A DNA stretch of 64,000 nucleotides from Gemmatimonas sp. (GTDB taxonomy: Bacteria > Gemmatimonadota > Gemmatimonadetes > Gemmatimonadales > Gemmatimonadaceae), in NCBI RefSeq assembly GCF_021298855.1, contig NZ_JAJTHI010000022.1:1-64000 (forward strand), written 5' to 3'. Positions 36,001-43,964 of the stretch are shown here, in pieces. Made by a program: the position numbers and the translations under genes. Below the pieces are notes generated by a model. It ran no database searches. It saw nothing but the letters and a program-made list of their open reading frames with translations, and was not told where the DNA came from. Position 1 is the stretch's first letter. Each line of letters starts with the position of its first letter.

Positions 36001-37633
36001 GGTGCATGCGCAGTGACATCACCATGCTCTCCCGCAGCGAGTCCATGGGCGGGTTGGTCACCTGCGCGAACCGCTGCCGGAAGAAGGCGTACAACGGCGG
36101 CGTGTTGGTGCTCAACACCGCCAACGGCGCGTCGTCGCCCATGCTCCACACCACTTCCGCGGCCGTACTGGCCATGGGCTCGAGCACCAGGCGCAGGTCC
36201 TCGTGGCCATAGCCGAAGGCCATCTGCGTGGCGCGCAGCTGGTCGCTCGACCGCACGAGCGGCTCGGCGCCGTCGCTGGGCGGGAGCGTGGCCATGTGGG
36301 CGGCAATCCACTTGGCGTAGGGGCGGCGCGTGGCCACCTCACGCTTGGCCGCCATGTTGCGCACGATACGCTGCCCCACGGTATCCACGAGGAACACGCC
36401 GCCCGGCCCGAGCTTGCCGGTTTCCACCACGTCGCGCGGGTCGAAGTCCACGATGCCTACTTCCGATCCCGCGACCACCATGCCATCCGCACGGATCTTG
36501 TACCGGCACGGGCGCAGGCCGTTGCGATCGAGCGACACGGCCACGGTCACGCCGTCGCTGAAGGCCAGCGCCGCCGGCCCATCCCACGGCTCGATCACGC
36601 ACTGGTGGTACTCGTAGAACGCCTTCACGGCGGGCTCCACGTCGGGGAACTTCTCCCACGCCTGCGGCACCAGCATCATCGTGGCGTGCACCGGCGAGCG
36701 GCCGGCGCGCGTCAGCAGTTCGAGCGCGTTGTCGAGACTGGCCGAGTCGCTGCCACGCGGCCGGATCGGGTCGCGCACCCGATCGGCGCGCTCCCCGAAG
36801 GCGGGCGCGTCCAGCAGGGTGCCGCGCATGGCCATGGCGTTGCGGTTGCCCCACAGCGTGTTGATCTCGCCGTTGTGCGCCAGCATGCGAAACGGCTGCG
36901 CCAACTCCCAGCGCGGCATCGTGTTGGTCGCGTAGCGCTCATGGAACACGGCAATCGCCGACTCGAAGGCGGGGTCGCGCAGGTCGGGGAAGAATGCGCC
37001 CAGCTGCCCGCCATTGAGCAGGCCCTTGTAGACCACCGTGCGGCAGGACAACGAGCAGAGGTAGAACGGCTCGAGTGCCCGCGCCAGCGCCCGGTGCTCC
37101 ATCTCGCGGCGGGCCAGATACAGCTGCCGCTCCCAGGTGTCGTCATCGGCGCCGGCAGGGCGCCCCACGAGCACCTGCTGGATCATCGGCATCGCGGCCC
37201 GTGCCGACGCGCCCAGCACCTCGGGGCGGATGGGTACCTCGCGCCAGCCCAGCACCGGAATGCCATCGCCAAGCAGCACATCGGTCACGAGCCTCATCGC
37301 GTCCTCGCGCGCCTGCGTCTCGGTGGGCAGGAAGCACATCCCCACGCCAATGGAGGCATCGGCGGGGAGGTGAATGCCCAGACGCGAGGTCGCCAGGATG
37401 AACAGACGACGGGGGATCTGCGTCAGCAGGCCGGCACCGTCGGCGGAGTGGTCGGTGGCGGAGGCGCCACGGTGCGCCAGGCGCGCCGCGGCCTCGAGCG
37501 CCAGGCTCACCACTTCATGGGTGCGCTCGCCACTTTGGCGGGCGATGAAGCCCACGCCGCAGGCGTCGCGCGGGGCGTACGGCGAACCAACCTCGTCATC
37601 GAAGTACGAACCAACGGCGTCGTGCAGGGGCAT
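33056..37633 (-). CDS. gltB: Glutamate synthase large subunit
   Basis: About 1525 residues. The class II amidotransferase domain begins at DACGVGFIA, whose Cys becomes the N-terminal nucleophile after removal of a short propeptide. The central domain and FMN-binding synthase domain follow (GEGGEDPAFY, KPGEGGQLPGHKV, GHNGGTGASPLSS), then the 3Fe-4S cysteine cluster CDMARQCHLNTCPTG, and a C-terminal beta-helix domain rich in Gly (GSAGQSFGAFG). The enzyme turns glutamine and 2-oxoglutarate into two glutamates. ATG 37633 gives a propeptide of about 23 residues; ATG 37684 and the track start 37717 are alternatives. gltD is not adjacent. Confidence 0.96.
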   Translation of the reverse strand: MPLHDAVGSYFDDEVGSPYAPRDACGVGFIARQSGERTHEVVSLALEAAARLAHRGASATDHSADGAGLLTQIPRRLFILATSRLGIHLPADASIGVGMCFLPTETQAREDAMRLVTDVLLGDGIPVLGWREVPIRPEVLGASARAAMPMIQQVLVGRPAGADDDTWERQLYLARREMEHRALARALEPFYLCSLSCRTVVYKGLLNGGQLGAFFPDLRDPAFESAIAVFHERYATNTMPRWELAQPFRMLAHNGEINTLWGNRNAMAMRGTLLDAPAFGERADRVRDPIRPRGSDSASLDNALELLTRAGRSPVHATMMLVPQAWEKFPDVEPAVKAFYEYHQCVIEPWDGPAALAFSDGVTVAVSLDRNGLRPCRYKIRADGMVVAGSEVGIVDFDPRDVVETGKLGPGGVFLVDTVGQRIVRNMAAKREVATRRPYAKWIAAHMATLPPSDGAEPLVRSSDQLRATQMAFGYGHEDLRLVLEPMASTAAEVVWSMGDDAPLAVLSTNTPPLYAFFRQRFAQVTNPPMDSLRESMVMSLRMHLGRRGSPLVEKPAYARMLRIEHPVLLPDEMAALRAFPQFPSATLDATYNARSRSEALEAALDSLCRRAEVAARKGARLLIISDRKVSADRAPIPALLALGAVRQHLVRTGLRARVGLVVEVGDAMEQHHMAALFGYGAEAVHPWLAMETVATLFSEAHGKADADTERPGPALAQSRYRAAVEKGLLKVLAKMGISTLSSYCGAQTFDALGLGADVIDRCFAGTASPIGGLSLRELSEDVLQRHRRAFTADGAPQAALPDHGRVRFRKEGEAHAWAPPHVLALQQAVGSARAARAGTNPDDAWRRFATHADGGAPATVRDLLAIRAGTPIPIEEVEPMEAIRARFISSAMSLGALSPEAHETLTMAMNRMRARSNSGEGGEDPAFYRDTGPDRRDSRIKQVASARFGVTTEYLVRAEEIEIKIVQGAKPGEGGQLPGHKVTALIARLRHSTPGVGLISPPPHHDIYSIEDLAQLVHDLKTVNPRARVGVKLVAESGVGTVAAGVAKAFADYVLIAGHNGGTGASPLSSIKHAGSPWELGLAEAQQVLVANGLRHRVEVRVDGGLKTARDVIIAALLGAESYGFGTAPLVAMGCDMARQCHLNTCPTGIATQREDLRAKFRGTPEQVIAYFSRIAEDVRTELALLGARALSEIIGQVERLQRAERPELPRSTMLDLSLVLGSPRRTDEARVRTTERNVRPGTVELDERILADLGDGLVNGASFRGSYDIRNHHLTVGARVSGALAERFGDAGLPPGTVHLAFQGSAGQSFGAFGIRGMRFELEGEANDYVGKGLNGAEITVRPFRNARYRGASHLNMILGNTVLYGATDGLLCAAGQAGDRFAVRNSGACAVVEGVGNHACEYMTGGVVTVLGRAGRNFGAGMSNGVAYVFDESDTFASRLNHEMVLLADLDGDDTLLVTQLLRLHIAGTGSARARWILNDWEHQHGRWRKVKPRGAGEHVARVRATWLARVAALAPAGGVPA

Positions 37634-37724
37634 CGGCAGCGGGCTAAGGGTCCCTGGACCAAGCATACTGCGAACCGTCCCGTTCCATCCGGTGGTCGTC
37701 CGCGACCAGCCGTCCATTTCGCCA

Positions 37725-37740
37725 ACTGCCGTTTGGCAGT
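37725..37740. promoter_or_regulatory. Small inverted repeat before the diguanylate cyclase gene
   Basis: ACTGCC-GTTT-GGCAGT lies 12 bp before the diguanylate cyclase ATG and in the short divergent region shared with gltB. It could be an operator for either gene. TACGATT directly after it may be a -10 element of a nearly leaderless transcript. Confidence 0.35.
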
Positions 37741-37752
37741 ACGATTGCCCGT

Positions 37753-39009
37753 ATGGACACGGAGCGATCGCGCACGGAGGCGGCCACCGCCGATATCCTG
37801 ATCTGGCAGACCGGCTATCGGCTGGCGCTGGCCGCGGTCACGGGGCTCGTCACGATTGCGCTGCGCGTCAGCGGTTCGCTGCCGCTCTCGCCGGTCGCCG
37901 ATCTCGCCATCGGGCGGGGGCACGTGGACTGGGTGCTGGCGATCGCCACGGCGCTCTACGCCGGGCTGGTGCTTGGCATTCGCGCCGTCGTGCGCCGCGC
38001 GCGCCGCGCCGACCGCACGCTCTCCACGCTCATGGTGGCCGCCGACCTGACCGTCGTGTTCTGGCTCGTGTTCCTGCTCGCGCAGCCCGACGACTACTCC
38101 ATCGGTCTGTTCCTGGCGTTCGTCTCGCTGCAACTCACGCACGTGTACTTCGGGCGCGCGCCGGCGCTGCTCATGCTCGTGGCCACGGCGGTCTCGTATC
38201 TGCTGCTCAACGACGTCGCCGCGCGTCACGGCAGCCCGGTCAGTTGGGGCCGGGTGTTCGTCACGCTCTCGATCTTCAGTACGGGCGCCCTCCTGCTCAC
38301 GCGGGTGCAAAGCAACCTGCAGGAACGACTCGCCACGCTGGTGTCGATCTTTCAGAAGGCCGAAGAGGGTGACTTCTCCGAGAGCTACGATGTGGCCGCC
38401 GACGAGCGGCCCGATGCGATCACCTCCGTGGGCCGGGCCTACAATCGCATGCGCACGCAGCTGGCCAGCATCGTGCTCACCGATCCCCTGTCGGGGTGCT
38501 TCAATCGCCGCGGCTTCGAACAGCAGTTCCGCCGGGAACTCGCGCGGGCGGTGCGCGCCAACACCGACGTCGCGCTGCTCGCCATCGACCTCGATCACTT
38601 CAAGGTGGTCAACGACACCCATGGCCACCTGGTGGGCGACCGGGTCATCGCCGAAGTGGGTGAACTGCTGCGCGCCAACGCGCGGACCGACGATGTGGTG
38701 GCACGGACGGGTGGCGAGGAGTTCATGATCCTCGCCCCCAGCACTTCGATGGACGGGGCGCAGCACCTCGCGCTGCGCATCGTGGAAGCGTTCCGGCGGC
38801 GGGCCTTCGTGGAGCCAACGCCGCGCGTGATGCTCACCGTGAGCATCGGGGTCGTGGCCGACGCCGTGCCCAACGACGACATTGCCGAAGACCTGCGCGC
38901 ACGCGCCGACGAAGCGCTCTATGCCGCGAAGCGCAGTGGGCGCAACCGCGTGGTGCTCTGGTCACGCGGGCTCGACGCGCTCAAGCTCGGACACCCCGGT
39001 CCCACGTAA
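37753..39009 (+). CDS. Membrane-bound diguanylate cyclase (GGDEF)
   Basis: 418 residues. Five to six N-terminal membrane helices (about 25-195) form a sensor without a recognised ligand domain. A linker with EEGDFSESYDV, reminiscent of a HAMP segment, precedes the GGDEF domain: DPLSGCFNRRGFEQQF, AIDLDHFKVVNDTHGH and GGEEF. The active site therefore looks intact. RTDD lies five residues before GGEEF, matching the RxxD inhibitory site for product feedback. It makes cyclic di-GMP from two GTP. The signal it senses is unknown. Divergent from gltB. Confidence 0.92.
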   Translation: MDTERSRTEAATADILIWQTGYRLALAAVTGLVTIALRVSGSLPLSPVADLAIGRGHVDWVLAIATALYAGLVLGIRAVVRRARRADRTLSTLMVAADLTVVFWLVFLLAQPDDYSIGLFLAFVSLQLTHVYFGRAPALLMLVATAVSYLLLNDVAARHGSPVSWGRVFVTLSIFSTGALLLTRVQSNLQERLATLVSIFQKAEEGDFSESYDVAADERPDAITSVGRAYNRMRTQLASIVLTDPLSGCFNRRGFEQQFRRELARAVRANTDVALLAIDLDHFKVVNDTHGHLVGDRVIAEVGELLRANARTDDVVARTGGEEFMILAPSTSMDGAQHLALRIVEAFRRRAFVEPTPRVMLTVSIGVVADAVPNDDIAEDLRARADEALYAAKRSGRNRVVLWSRGLDALKLGHPGPT

Positions 39010-39045
39010 CGTCGCGCCTGCGGCGCGAGCGGTCGCACCCCGCAC

Positions 39046-39061
39046 ACGGCCGAACGGCCGT
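39046..39061. terminator. Short hairpin between convergent genes
   Basis: ACGGCC-GAAC-GGCCGT lies between the converging diguanylate cyclase and phzF-like genes. The stem is only 6 bp and lacks a T-run, so this is a weak call. Confidence 0.3.
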
Positions 39062-39094
39062 CTCCGTACCGCCGTGCCCGTCAGTCGGGCACCG

Positions 39095-40051
39095 TCAGTC
39101 GGGCACCGTCATGGTGCCCTGTGCCATGACGACGCTGGCCCCCCCTACGCGCACCGCGGTGATGCCCCCCTGCCGCTTTTCCGCTTCAATGGACAGGCGG
39201 CTCGGGCGGCCCATCTCCACACCCTGAGCCACCTCCCAGCGCAACGTGCCCTCACGCGGTGTTCGTGCGGCCAGATACCCGGCCAGTGCGGCGTTGGCCG
39301 ATCCCGTGGCCGGATCCTCCGGCACGCCGCCGCTGGGCACGAACACACGAGCCCGCACGTCGCACCCGCGCACATGCGGCGCGAGGTCCGGCGTGTCCCG
39401 GCCGTCGGTCATCGCGAACACCATGGGCCACTCCGCCCACGTCCCGCCAAGCACCCGCTCCCACGCCTCCACGCGCAATCGCGCACGGGACACCGCGTCC
39501 ACGCTGGCAAGTGGAATCATCTGAAAGGGTAAGCCGCAGCTCACGCCGGCAGGGGCGTAGTCGCCGTCCAGCAGGTCGGTCACTTCCAGCGAGAGCATGT
39601 GCGCGATCGCGTCGCGGTCGGTGACCTCCACCCGCTCCTCCGGCAACAGCGCCGTGGTGAGCTGCGCCCACGTGGGCGCGCCCGCATCCAGTCGGATACG
39701 TACCGGTACCGGCCCCACATTCTCTCCCAGCACGACCGTCATCTCGCCTGCCGCCAGCGCGTCGGCCGTGGGCTGCACCTCGCCGGTGGCCACGAGCACG
39801 TGCGCCGTGCCAATCGTGGGGTGCCCGGCGAACGGCACTTCCATGCCGGGTGTAAAGATGCGGACGCGCCGCGTGGTGCCCGCCGACTCCGGCGCGAACA
39901 CGAACGTGGTCTCGGAGTAATTGAACTCCCGCGTGATGGATTGCAGCGTGTCTGTCGACAGGCCTTCCGCGCCGAACACGACGGCGAGCTGATTGCCGGT
40001 GAATGGCTGCGACGTGAAGACGTCGGCGGTGACGTAGCGGAGGGTGCGCAT
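39095..40051 (-). CDS. PhzF family isomerase/epimerase-like protein
   Basis: 318 residues from ATG 40051 (MRTLRYVTADVFTSQPFTGN), the standard PhzF N-terminus; the track start at 40099 adds 16 unrelated residues. Two similar domains are visible. Conserved stretches are NYSETTFVF with the catalytic Glu, FTPGMEVPFAGHPTIGTAHV, and EDPATGSANAALAGYLA. Characterised relatives catalyse the PhzF isomerisation in phenazine synthesis or act on unknown metabolites. No phenazine genes are nearby, so a housekeeping metabolite isomerase is more likely. Same strand as pruA, about 180 bp downstream of it. Confidence 0.9.
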   Translation of the reverse strand: MRTLRYVTADVFTSQPFTGNQLAVVFGAEGLSTDTLQSITREFNYSETTFVFAPESAGTTRRVRIFTPGMEVPFAGHPTIGTAHVLVATGEVQPTADALAAGEMTVVLGENVGPVPVRIRLDAGAPTWAQLTTALLPEERVEVTDRDAIAHMLSLEVTDLLDGDYAPAGVSCGLPFQMIPLASVDAVSRARLRVEAWERVLGGTWAEWPMVFAMTDGRDTPDLAPHVRGCDVRARVFVPSGGVPEDPATGSANAALAGYLAARTPREGTLRWEVAQGVEMGRPSRLSIEAEKRQGGITAVRVGGASVVMAQGTMTVPD

Positions 40052-40201
40052 GGCGATGAGGTTGACGGCGCGCGCTGCGCGCGCGCCCCTGTATGACAAG
40101 GGAGGGAGCAGGGTGAAGGCACTCAGGGGGAAGGACGTCGGGGCGCGCCTTCCTCCTGCGCCCTGACAGCTTTCCCCCTGCTTCCTTCCTCGTAAACCGC
40201 A

Positions 40202-40226
40202 GCGGGCCGGCCACCGGCCGGCCCGC
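40202..40226 (-). terminator. Strong GC hairpin after pruA
   Basis: A perfect 11-bp stem (GCGGGCCGGCC / GGCCGGCCCGC) with loop ACC starts six bases after the pruA stop codon. It probably ends the pruA transcript; there is no T-run. Confidence 0.65.
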
Positions 40227-40232
40227 GGTCCA

Positions 40233-41864
40233 TCATCCGAGGAAGGGGTACGTCCAGTCGAGTGGCGGCGAGAACGTCTCCTTGATCGTCCGCGTGCTCA
40301 CCCAGCGCATGAGGTTGGACTTGCTGCCGGCCTTGTCGTTCGTGCCCGAGCCGCGCGCCCCGCCGAAGGGCTGCTGGCCCACGACGGCCCCGGTGGGCTT
40401 GTCGTTGATGTAGAAGTTGCCCGCGGCGTTGCGCAGGTGCGTCATGGCTTCCCGCACCGCCTGCCGGTCGCGCGAGAACACGGCACCCGTCAGCGCATAG
40501 GGCGACGTGCCATCGACCAGCGCGAGCGTCTCCAGCCACTGCGCATCGTCGTATACGTACACCGTGAGCAGCGGGCCGAACAGCTCTTCGCACAGCGAGC
40601 GGTAGTTCGGGTCCCGCGTTTCCACGATCGTGGGCTGGATGAACCACCCCTTCGACTTGTCGTAGCTCCCGCCGGCCACGATCGTCGCGTTGGCCTTCGC
40701 CTCGTCGATCGCCCCGGCGAGCCGGTCGAACGCGCGCTCATCGATCACCGCCGCCACGAAGTTGGAGAAGTCGCGCGTGTCCCCCTGCTTCATCTCCGCC
40801 ATCATCGCGATGCACCGCTCCTTCACCGTTGGCCACAGCGACGCAGGAACATAGGCCCGGCTCGCCGCCGAGCACTTCTGCCCCTGGTACTCGAAGGCGC
40901 CACGCACCATGCCCACCGCCACGGCCTGCGGCTCGGCGCTGGGGTGCACCACGATGAAATCCTTGCCGCCCGTTTCCCCCACGATGCGCGGATACGACCG
41001 GTACTTGCCCATGTTCTTGCCCACCGTCTCCCACATGCTGCTGAAGACGCCGGTGGAGCCGGTGAAGTGCACGCCGGCGAGATCGCGGTGCGTGAGCGCG
41101 ATGTCGGAGATCATGGCCGCGTCGCCGGGGAGGAAGTTGATCACGCCCTTCGGCAGCCCCGCTTCCTCGAGCAGGAGGTACGTGTACCAGCTCGAGAGCA
41201 GCGCCGTCGCCGAGGGCTTCCAGAGCACCACGTTGCCCATCAGCGCCGGGGCCCCGGGGAGGTTGCCGCCAATGGCCGTGAAGTTGAAGGGCGTGACGGC
41301 GTACACGAAGCCCTCGAGCGGCCGGTAGTCCAGCTGATTCCACATCGTGTGGTCGCTGAGCGGCTGCTCCGCGTACAGCTCCTGGGCGAACTGCACGTTG
41401 AAGCGCCAGAAGTCGATCAGTTCGCAGGTGGCATCGATCTCGGCCTGATGCACCGTCTTGGCCTGCCCCAGCATGGTGGCAGCCAGCAGCGTGTTGCGCC
41501 ATGTGGTGGTGAGCAGCTCGGCCGCCCGCAGGAAGACGGCGGCCCGCTCCTCCCAGCGCCAGCTGGCCCATTCCGCGCGCGCCGCGGCGGCCGCGGCAAT
41601 GGCCTCGTGGACCAGCTCGGGCGTGGCCTTGTGATACGTGGCCAGCACGTGCTGGTGATCGCAGGGCATGCGGACCGTGCCGGTGAGGCCGGTGTGAATG
41701 CGGCGACCACCGATCACCACCGGAATTTCGGCCACCTCGGCGGCCATCTGCTCGAGGCGCGTCTGCAGGGAGGCACGTTCGGCGGATCCCGGCGCGTAGG
41801 CGCGCACCGGCTCGTTGACCGCAGGCGGTACGCGACGCGTACCGTCGAAGGCAGCAAAGGACAT
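40233..41864 (-). CDS. pruA: 1-pyrroline-5-carboxylate / L-glutamate gamma-semialdehyde dehydrogenase
   Basis: 543 residues from ATG 41864, preceded by GGAG eight bases upstream; the track start at 41942 is rejected. Aldehyde dehydrogenase fold: NAD-binding FTGSTGVFSSMWE, catalytic Glu in IVGETGGKDF, catalytic Cys in YQGQKCSAASRAYVP, and the P5CDH-specific end QPFGGARGSGTNDKAGSKSN. It oxidises glutamate semialdehyde to glutamate, the last step of proline breakdown. Proline dehydrogenase is not adjacent. Divergent from the lipoprotein gene; a TAGCTT candidate -10 lies about 78 bp upstream. Confidence 0.94.
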   Translation of the reverse strand: MSFAAFDGTRRVPPAVNEPVRAYAPGSAERASLQTRLEQMAAEVAEIPVVIGGRRIHTGLTGTVRMPCDHQHVLATYHKATPELVHEAIAAAAAARAEWASWRWEERAAVFLRAAELLTTTWRNTLLAATMLGQAKTVHQAEIDATCELIDFWRFNVQFAQELYAEQPLSDHTMWNQLDYRPLEGFVYAVTPFNFTAIGGNLPGAPALMGNVVLWKPSATALLSSWYTYLLLEEAGLPKGVINFLPGDAAMISDIALTHRDLAGVHFTGSTGVFSSMWETVGKNMGKYRSYPRIVGETGGKDFIVVHPSAEPQAVAVGMVRGAFEYQGQKCSAASRAYVPASLWPTVKERCIAMMAEMKQGDTRDFSNFVAAVIDERAFDRLAGAIDEAKANATIVAGGSYDKSKGWFIQPTIVETRDPNYRSLCEELFGPLLTVYVYDDAQWLETLALVDGTSPYALTGAVFSRDRQAVREAMTHLRNAAGNFYINDKPTGAVVGQQPFGGARGSGTNDKAGSKSNLMRWVSTRTIKETFSPPLDWTYPFLG

Positions 41865-41941
41865 CGTGAGTCTCCGATGGGCAAAAGGCCGCGAGCCCGG
41901 CGGCCAAGTGGGGCGGGGTCGCAAGCGAGAGGATGAGGCCA

Positions 41942-41947
41942 AAGCTA
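41942..41947 (-). promoter_or_regulatory. Candidate -10 element for pruA
   Basis: TAGCTT on the minus strand lies 78 bp before the pruA start and would give a leader of about 70 bases that contains the GGAG ribosome binding site. Confidence 0.35.
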
Positions 41948-41991
41948 GCAGACGCGCTGGCGTCGCGCCGTTCTTGCACTACCGTTCGCGC

Positions 41992-43020
41992 ATGTCCCGT
42001 CCGCTGCCACCTCTCCGCCCCGCCACTCTGCTCGCGGGTGCCACGCTCGGGCTCGTCCTCACCGCCTGCGAGGAGCCCCCGGCGCGGTGGCTGGACCCGG
42101 CGCCCGTGGCGACCACGAAACCGTCGCCTCTGCGCTACCCGCCGTTCGCGCCCCACGACAGTACCCTCGCCGACGGCTCCGCAACGGCGGCGTTCCTGCT
42201 GACGGAGGATCAGCTGCGCGAGGCGGGCGCCGTGACCCTGCTCGCGGGGGCACTCGATTCCCTCGCGGAGGCGGGGCAGCGGCTCGCCGCGTCGGCGACG
42301 CTGCCGTCCATGGACATGGCCTCGGCGCCCACGACCTCGTTGGGTGACGGGGAGGTGCCGATCGACGCCGCCCGCTGTGCCCGCTCGCTGCGGCTGGCGG
42401 TGGCACCGGCGCGCGGCCTGGTGGCCGTGTGGTGGACGCGCGCGACGGGCGGACGTGTCCACCTCGCCGCCGCCTGGCGCGATTCCGTTCGCAGCGAAGG
42501 GCGTCTCGGCGCTTGGCGCGGGCCCATCATGGTGGACACGCTCGATCAGGGGCCGCGCGATGCGCAGGCCGCCGATCGCGGCGCATACGGGTGCGCGCGT
42601 CCCGCGCCGAGTCTGGCGGTGGATCGCCTCAACGGATACGTGCATGTGGCCTACGCCCTCACCGGCCCCGAGGGGCCGGGGGTGTTCTACGCGCACCAGA
42701 TGGATCCGCGCGCCGCCTTCGAACCGCCGGTCGCCGTGCTCTACGGCGAGCGGCTGGGGCAGGCGCGCGTGGCGTCGCATGGCGAACTGGTGGCGGTGGC
42801 CTACGAGGACCCCAACAGCCGTGCGCGGGTGACGACGGCGGTGGCGATTTCCCGCACGGCCGGCCATCTCTTCGAGGAGCGCCTCACGGCGAGCGGCGGG
42901 ACCACGGCGCGCGATCCGTACGTGGCGGTGCGCGGCAAGGCGGTGGTGGTCGGGTGGAGCGACTTCGCCTCACCCGATGCGGAACCCGTGTTCAAGATTC
43001 GTCGCGCCGTGGTGAAGTGA
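41992..43020 (+). CDS. Lipoprotein of unknown function, beta-propeller-like
   Basis: 342 residues from ATG 41992; the upstream part of the track ORF overlaps pruA in antisense. A lipoprotein signal ends at LVLTAC. The mature protein is beta-rich with recurring motifs such as SLAVDRLNGYVHVAYALTG and YVAVRGKAVVVGWSDF, which look like blades of a sialidase/propeller fold. No catalytic motif was recognised. It lies 44 bp before the endonuclease IV gene and may be co-transcribed, but no functional link is evident. Confidence 0.75.
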   Translation: MSRPLPPLRPATLLAGATLGLVLTACEEPPARWLDPAPVATTKPSPLRYPPFAPHDSTLADGSATAAFLLTEDQLREAGAVTLLAGALDSLAEAGQRLAASATLPSMDMASAPTTSLGDGEVPIDAARCARSLRLAVAPARGLVAVWWTRATGGRVHLAAAWRDSVRSEGRLGAWRGPIMVDTLDQGPRDAQAADRGAYGCARPAPSLAVDRLNGYVHVAYALTGPEGPGVFYAHQMDPRAAFEPPVAVLYGERLGQARVASHGELVAVAYEDPNSRARVTTAVAISRTAGHLFEERLTASGGTTARDPYVAVRGKAVVVGWSDFASPDAEPVFKIRRAVVK

Positions 43021-43064
43021 TCTGCGTCCTGCTCCCTGAACGCCCCCTCCCTGCTTCCTGAGCC

Positions 43065-43964
43065 ATGCTCCTTTTGGGCGCCCACTGCATCGACACCGGC
43101 GGCATTCCCATGGCCGCCCGCCGCGCCGGCACGGCGGGCATGCACGCGCTGCAGATCTTCAGTGCCATTCCCAAGTACTACAACGACAAGGTGGGGGTGA
43201 AGCCCGACCGGGTCGCCCGCTTCCACGACGCCCTCGCCGCCGCCGGCATTCAGCCGGCACATGTCATCGTGCACGCCGCGTACGTACTCAACTGCGCCAC
43301 GCCGGACGCCGAGAAGTGGGCGCGTGCCGCTGCGGGGCTCGCCAAGGAGTTCGAGCGCTCGACGGCGCTGGGCGTTGGCGGGGTCTGTTTTCATCCGGGG
43401 GCGGCGACCACCGGTGACCGCCAGGAGGCGTGCGAACGGGTAGCGGACGCCATGCGCCGCGCGCTGGCCTTGGTCCCCGAGGGCCCGACCCGCCTGTTGA
43501 TCGAGAACACGGCCGGCGCCGGCACGACGGTGGGGCGCACACCCGACGAGGTGGCGCTCATGCTGGCCGGCATTCCCCAGGATCAGCGGCACCGGACCGG
43601 GTATGGGCTCGACACCTGTCACCTCTTTGCGTCGGGCTTTCCGCTCGCCGAGTCGCGGGAAGCGCTGACGGGCGTGCTGGACGCCTTCGAAGCGGCTACC
43701 GGCGAACCGCCGGCTTTCCTGCACCTCAACGACAGTGAAGGGGCGATGGGGTCGAACAAGGATCGGCACGCGCTCATTGGCGAGGGGCTCATTGGCGCCG
43801 AGCCGTTCGGCTGGCTGTTGCAGGACCGGCGTGCGCAGGGGATCCCGCTCATTCTCGAGACACCGCAGCAGCGTCCCGACGTCGCCGAAGACGACGCGAC
43901 GCCCGATCCCTGGGACGTCCAGTGCCTCACGCGCCTGCGCGCGCTCGCCGCCGCGGCGCGCTGA
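43065..43964 (+). CDS. nfo: Deoxyribonuclease IV (AP endonuclease)
   Basis: 299 residues with the TIM-barrel and metal ligands of endonuclease IV: LGAHCIDTGG at the N-terminus, VIVHAAYVLNCATPD, FHPGAATTG, LLIENTAGAGTTVG, GLDTCHLFASG, FLHLNDSEGAMGSNKDRH and LILETP. It cuts DNA at abasic sites in base-excision repair using a trinuclear zinc centre. The 3-prime end overlaps the downstream lipoprotein hydrolase by 43 bp in another frame, which implies coupling or a later true start of that gene. Confidence 0.95.
   Translation: MLLLGAHCIDTGGIPMAARRAGTAGMHALQIFSAIPKYYNDKVGVKPDRVARFHDALAAAGIQPAHVIVHAAYVLNCATPDAEKWARAAAGLAKEFERSTALGVGGVCFHPGAATTGDRQEACERVADAMRRALALVPEGPTRLLIENTAGAGTTVGRTPDEVALMLAGIPQDQRHRTGYGLDTCHLFASGFPLAESREALTGVLDAFEAATGEPPAFLHLNDSEGAMGSNKDRHALIGEGLIGAEPFGWLLQDRRAQGIPLILETPQQRPDVAEDDATPDPWDVQCLTRLRALAAAAR

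Noticed and set aside
33056-37633. gltBD operon
   Set aside because: No gltD next to gltB; the downstream neighbour is a convergent outer-membrane protein gene.
39095-40051. Phenazine biosynthesis cluster suggested by the PhzF homologue
   Set aside because: No other phenazine genes nearby; PhzF-like proteins are widespread without phenazines.
40738-42867. 709-codon minus-strand ORF
   Set aside because: Out-of-frame shadow of pruA and antisense to the lipoprotein gene.
43922-43964. Frameshift fusion of nfo with the downstream hydrolase
   Set aside because: nfo has a normal family C-terminus and the hydrolase has its own lipoprotein signal; simple gene overlap explains it.
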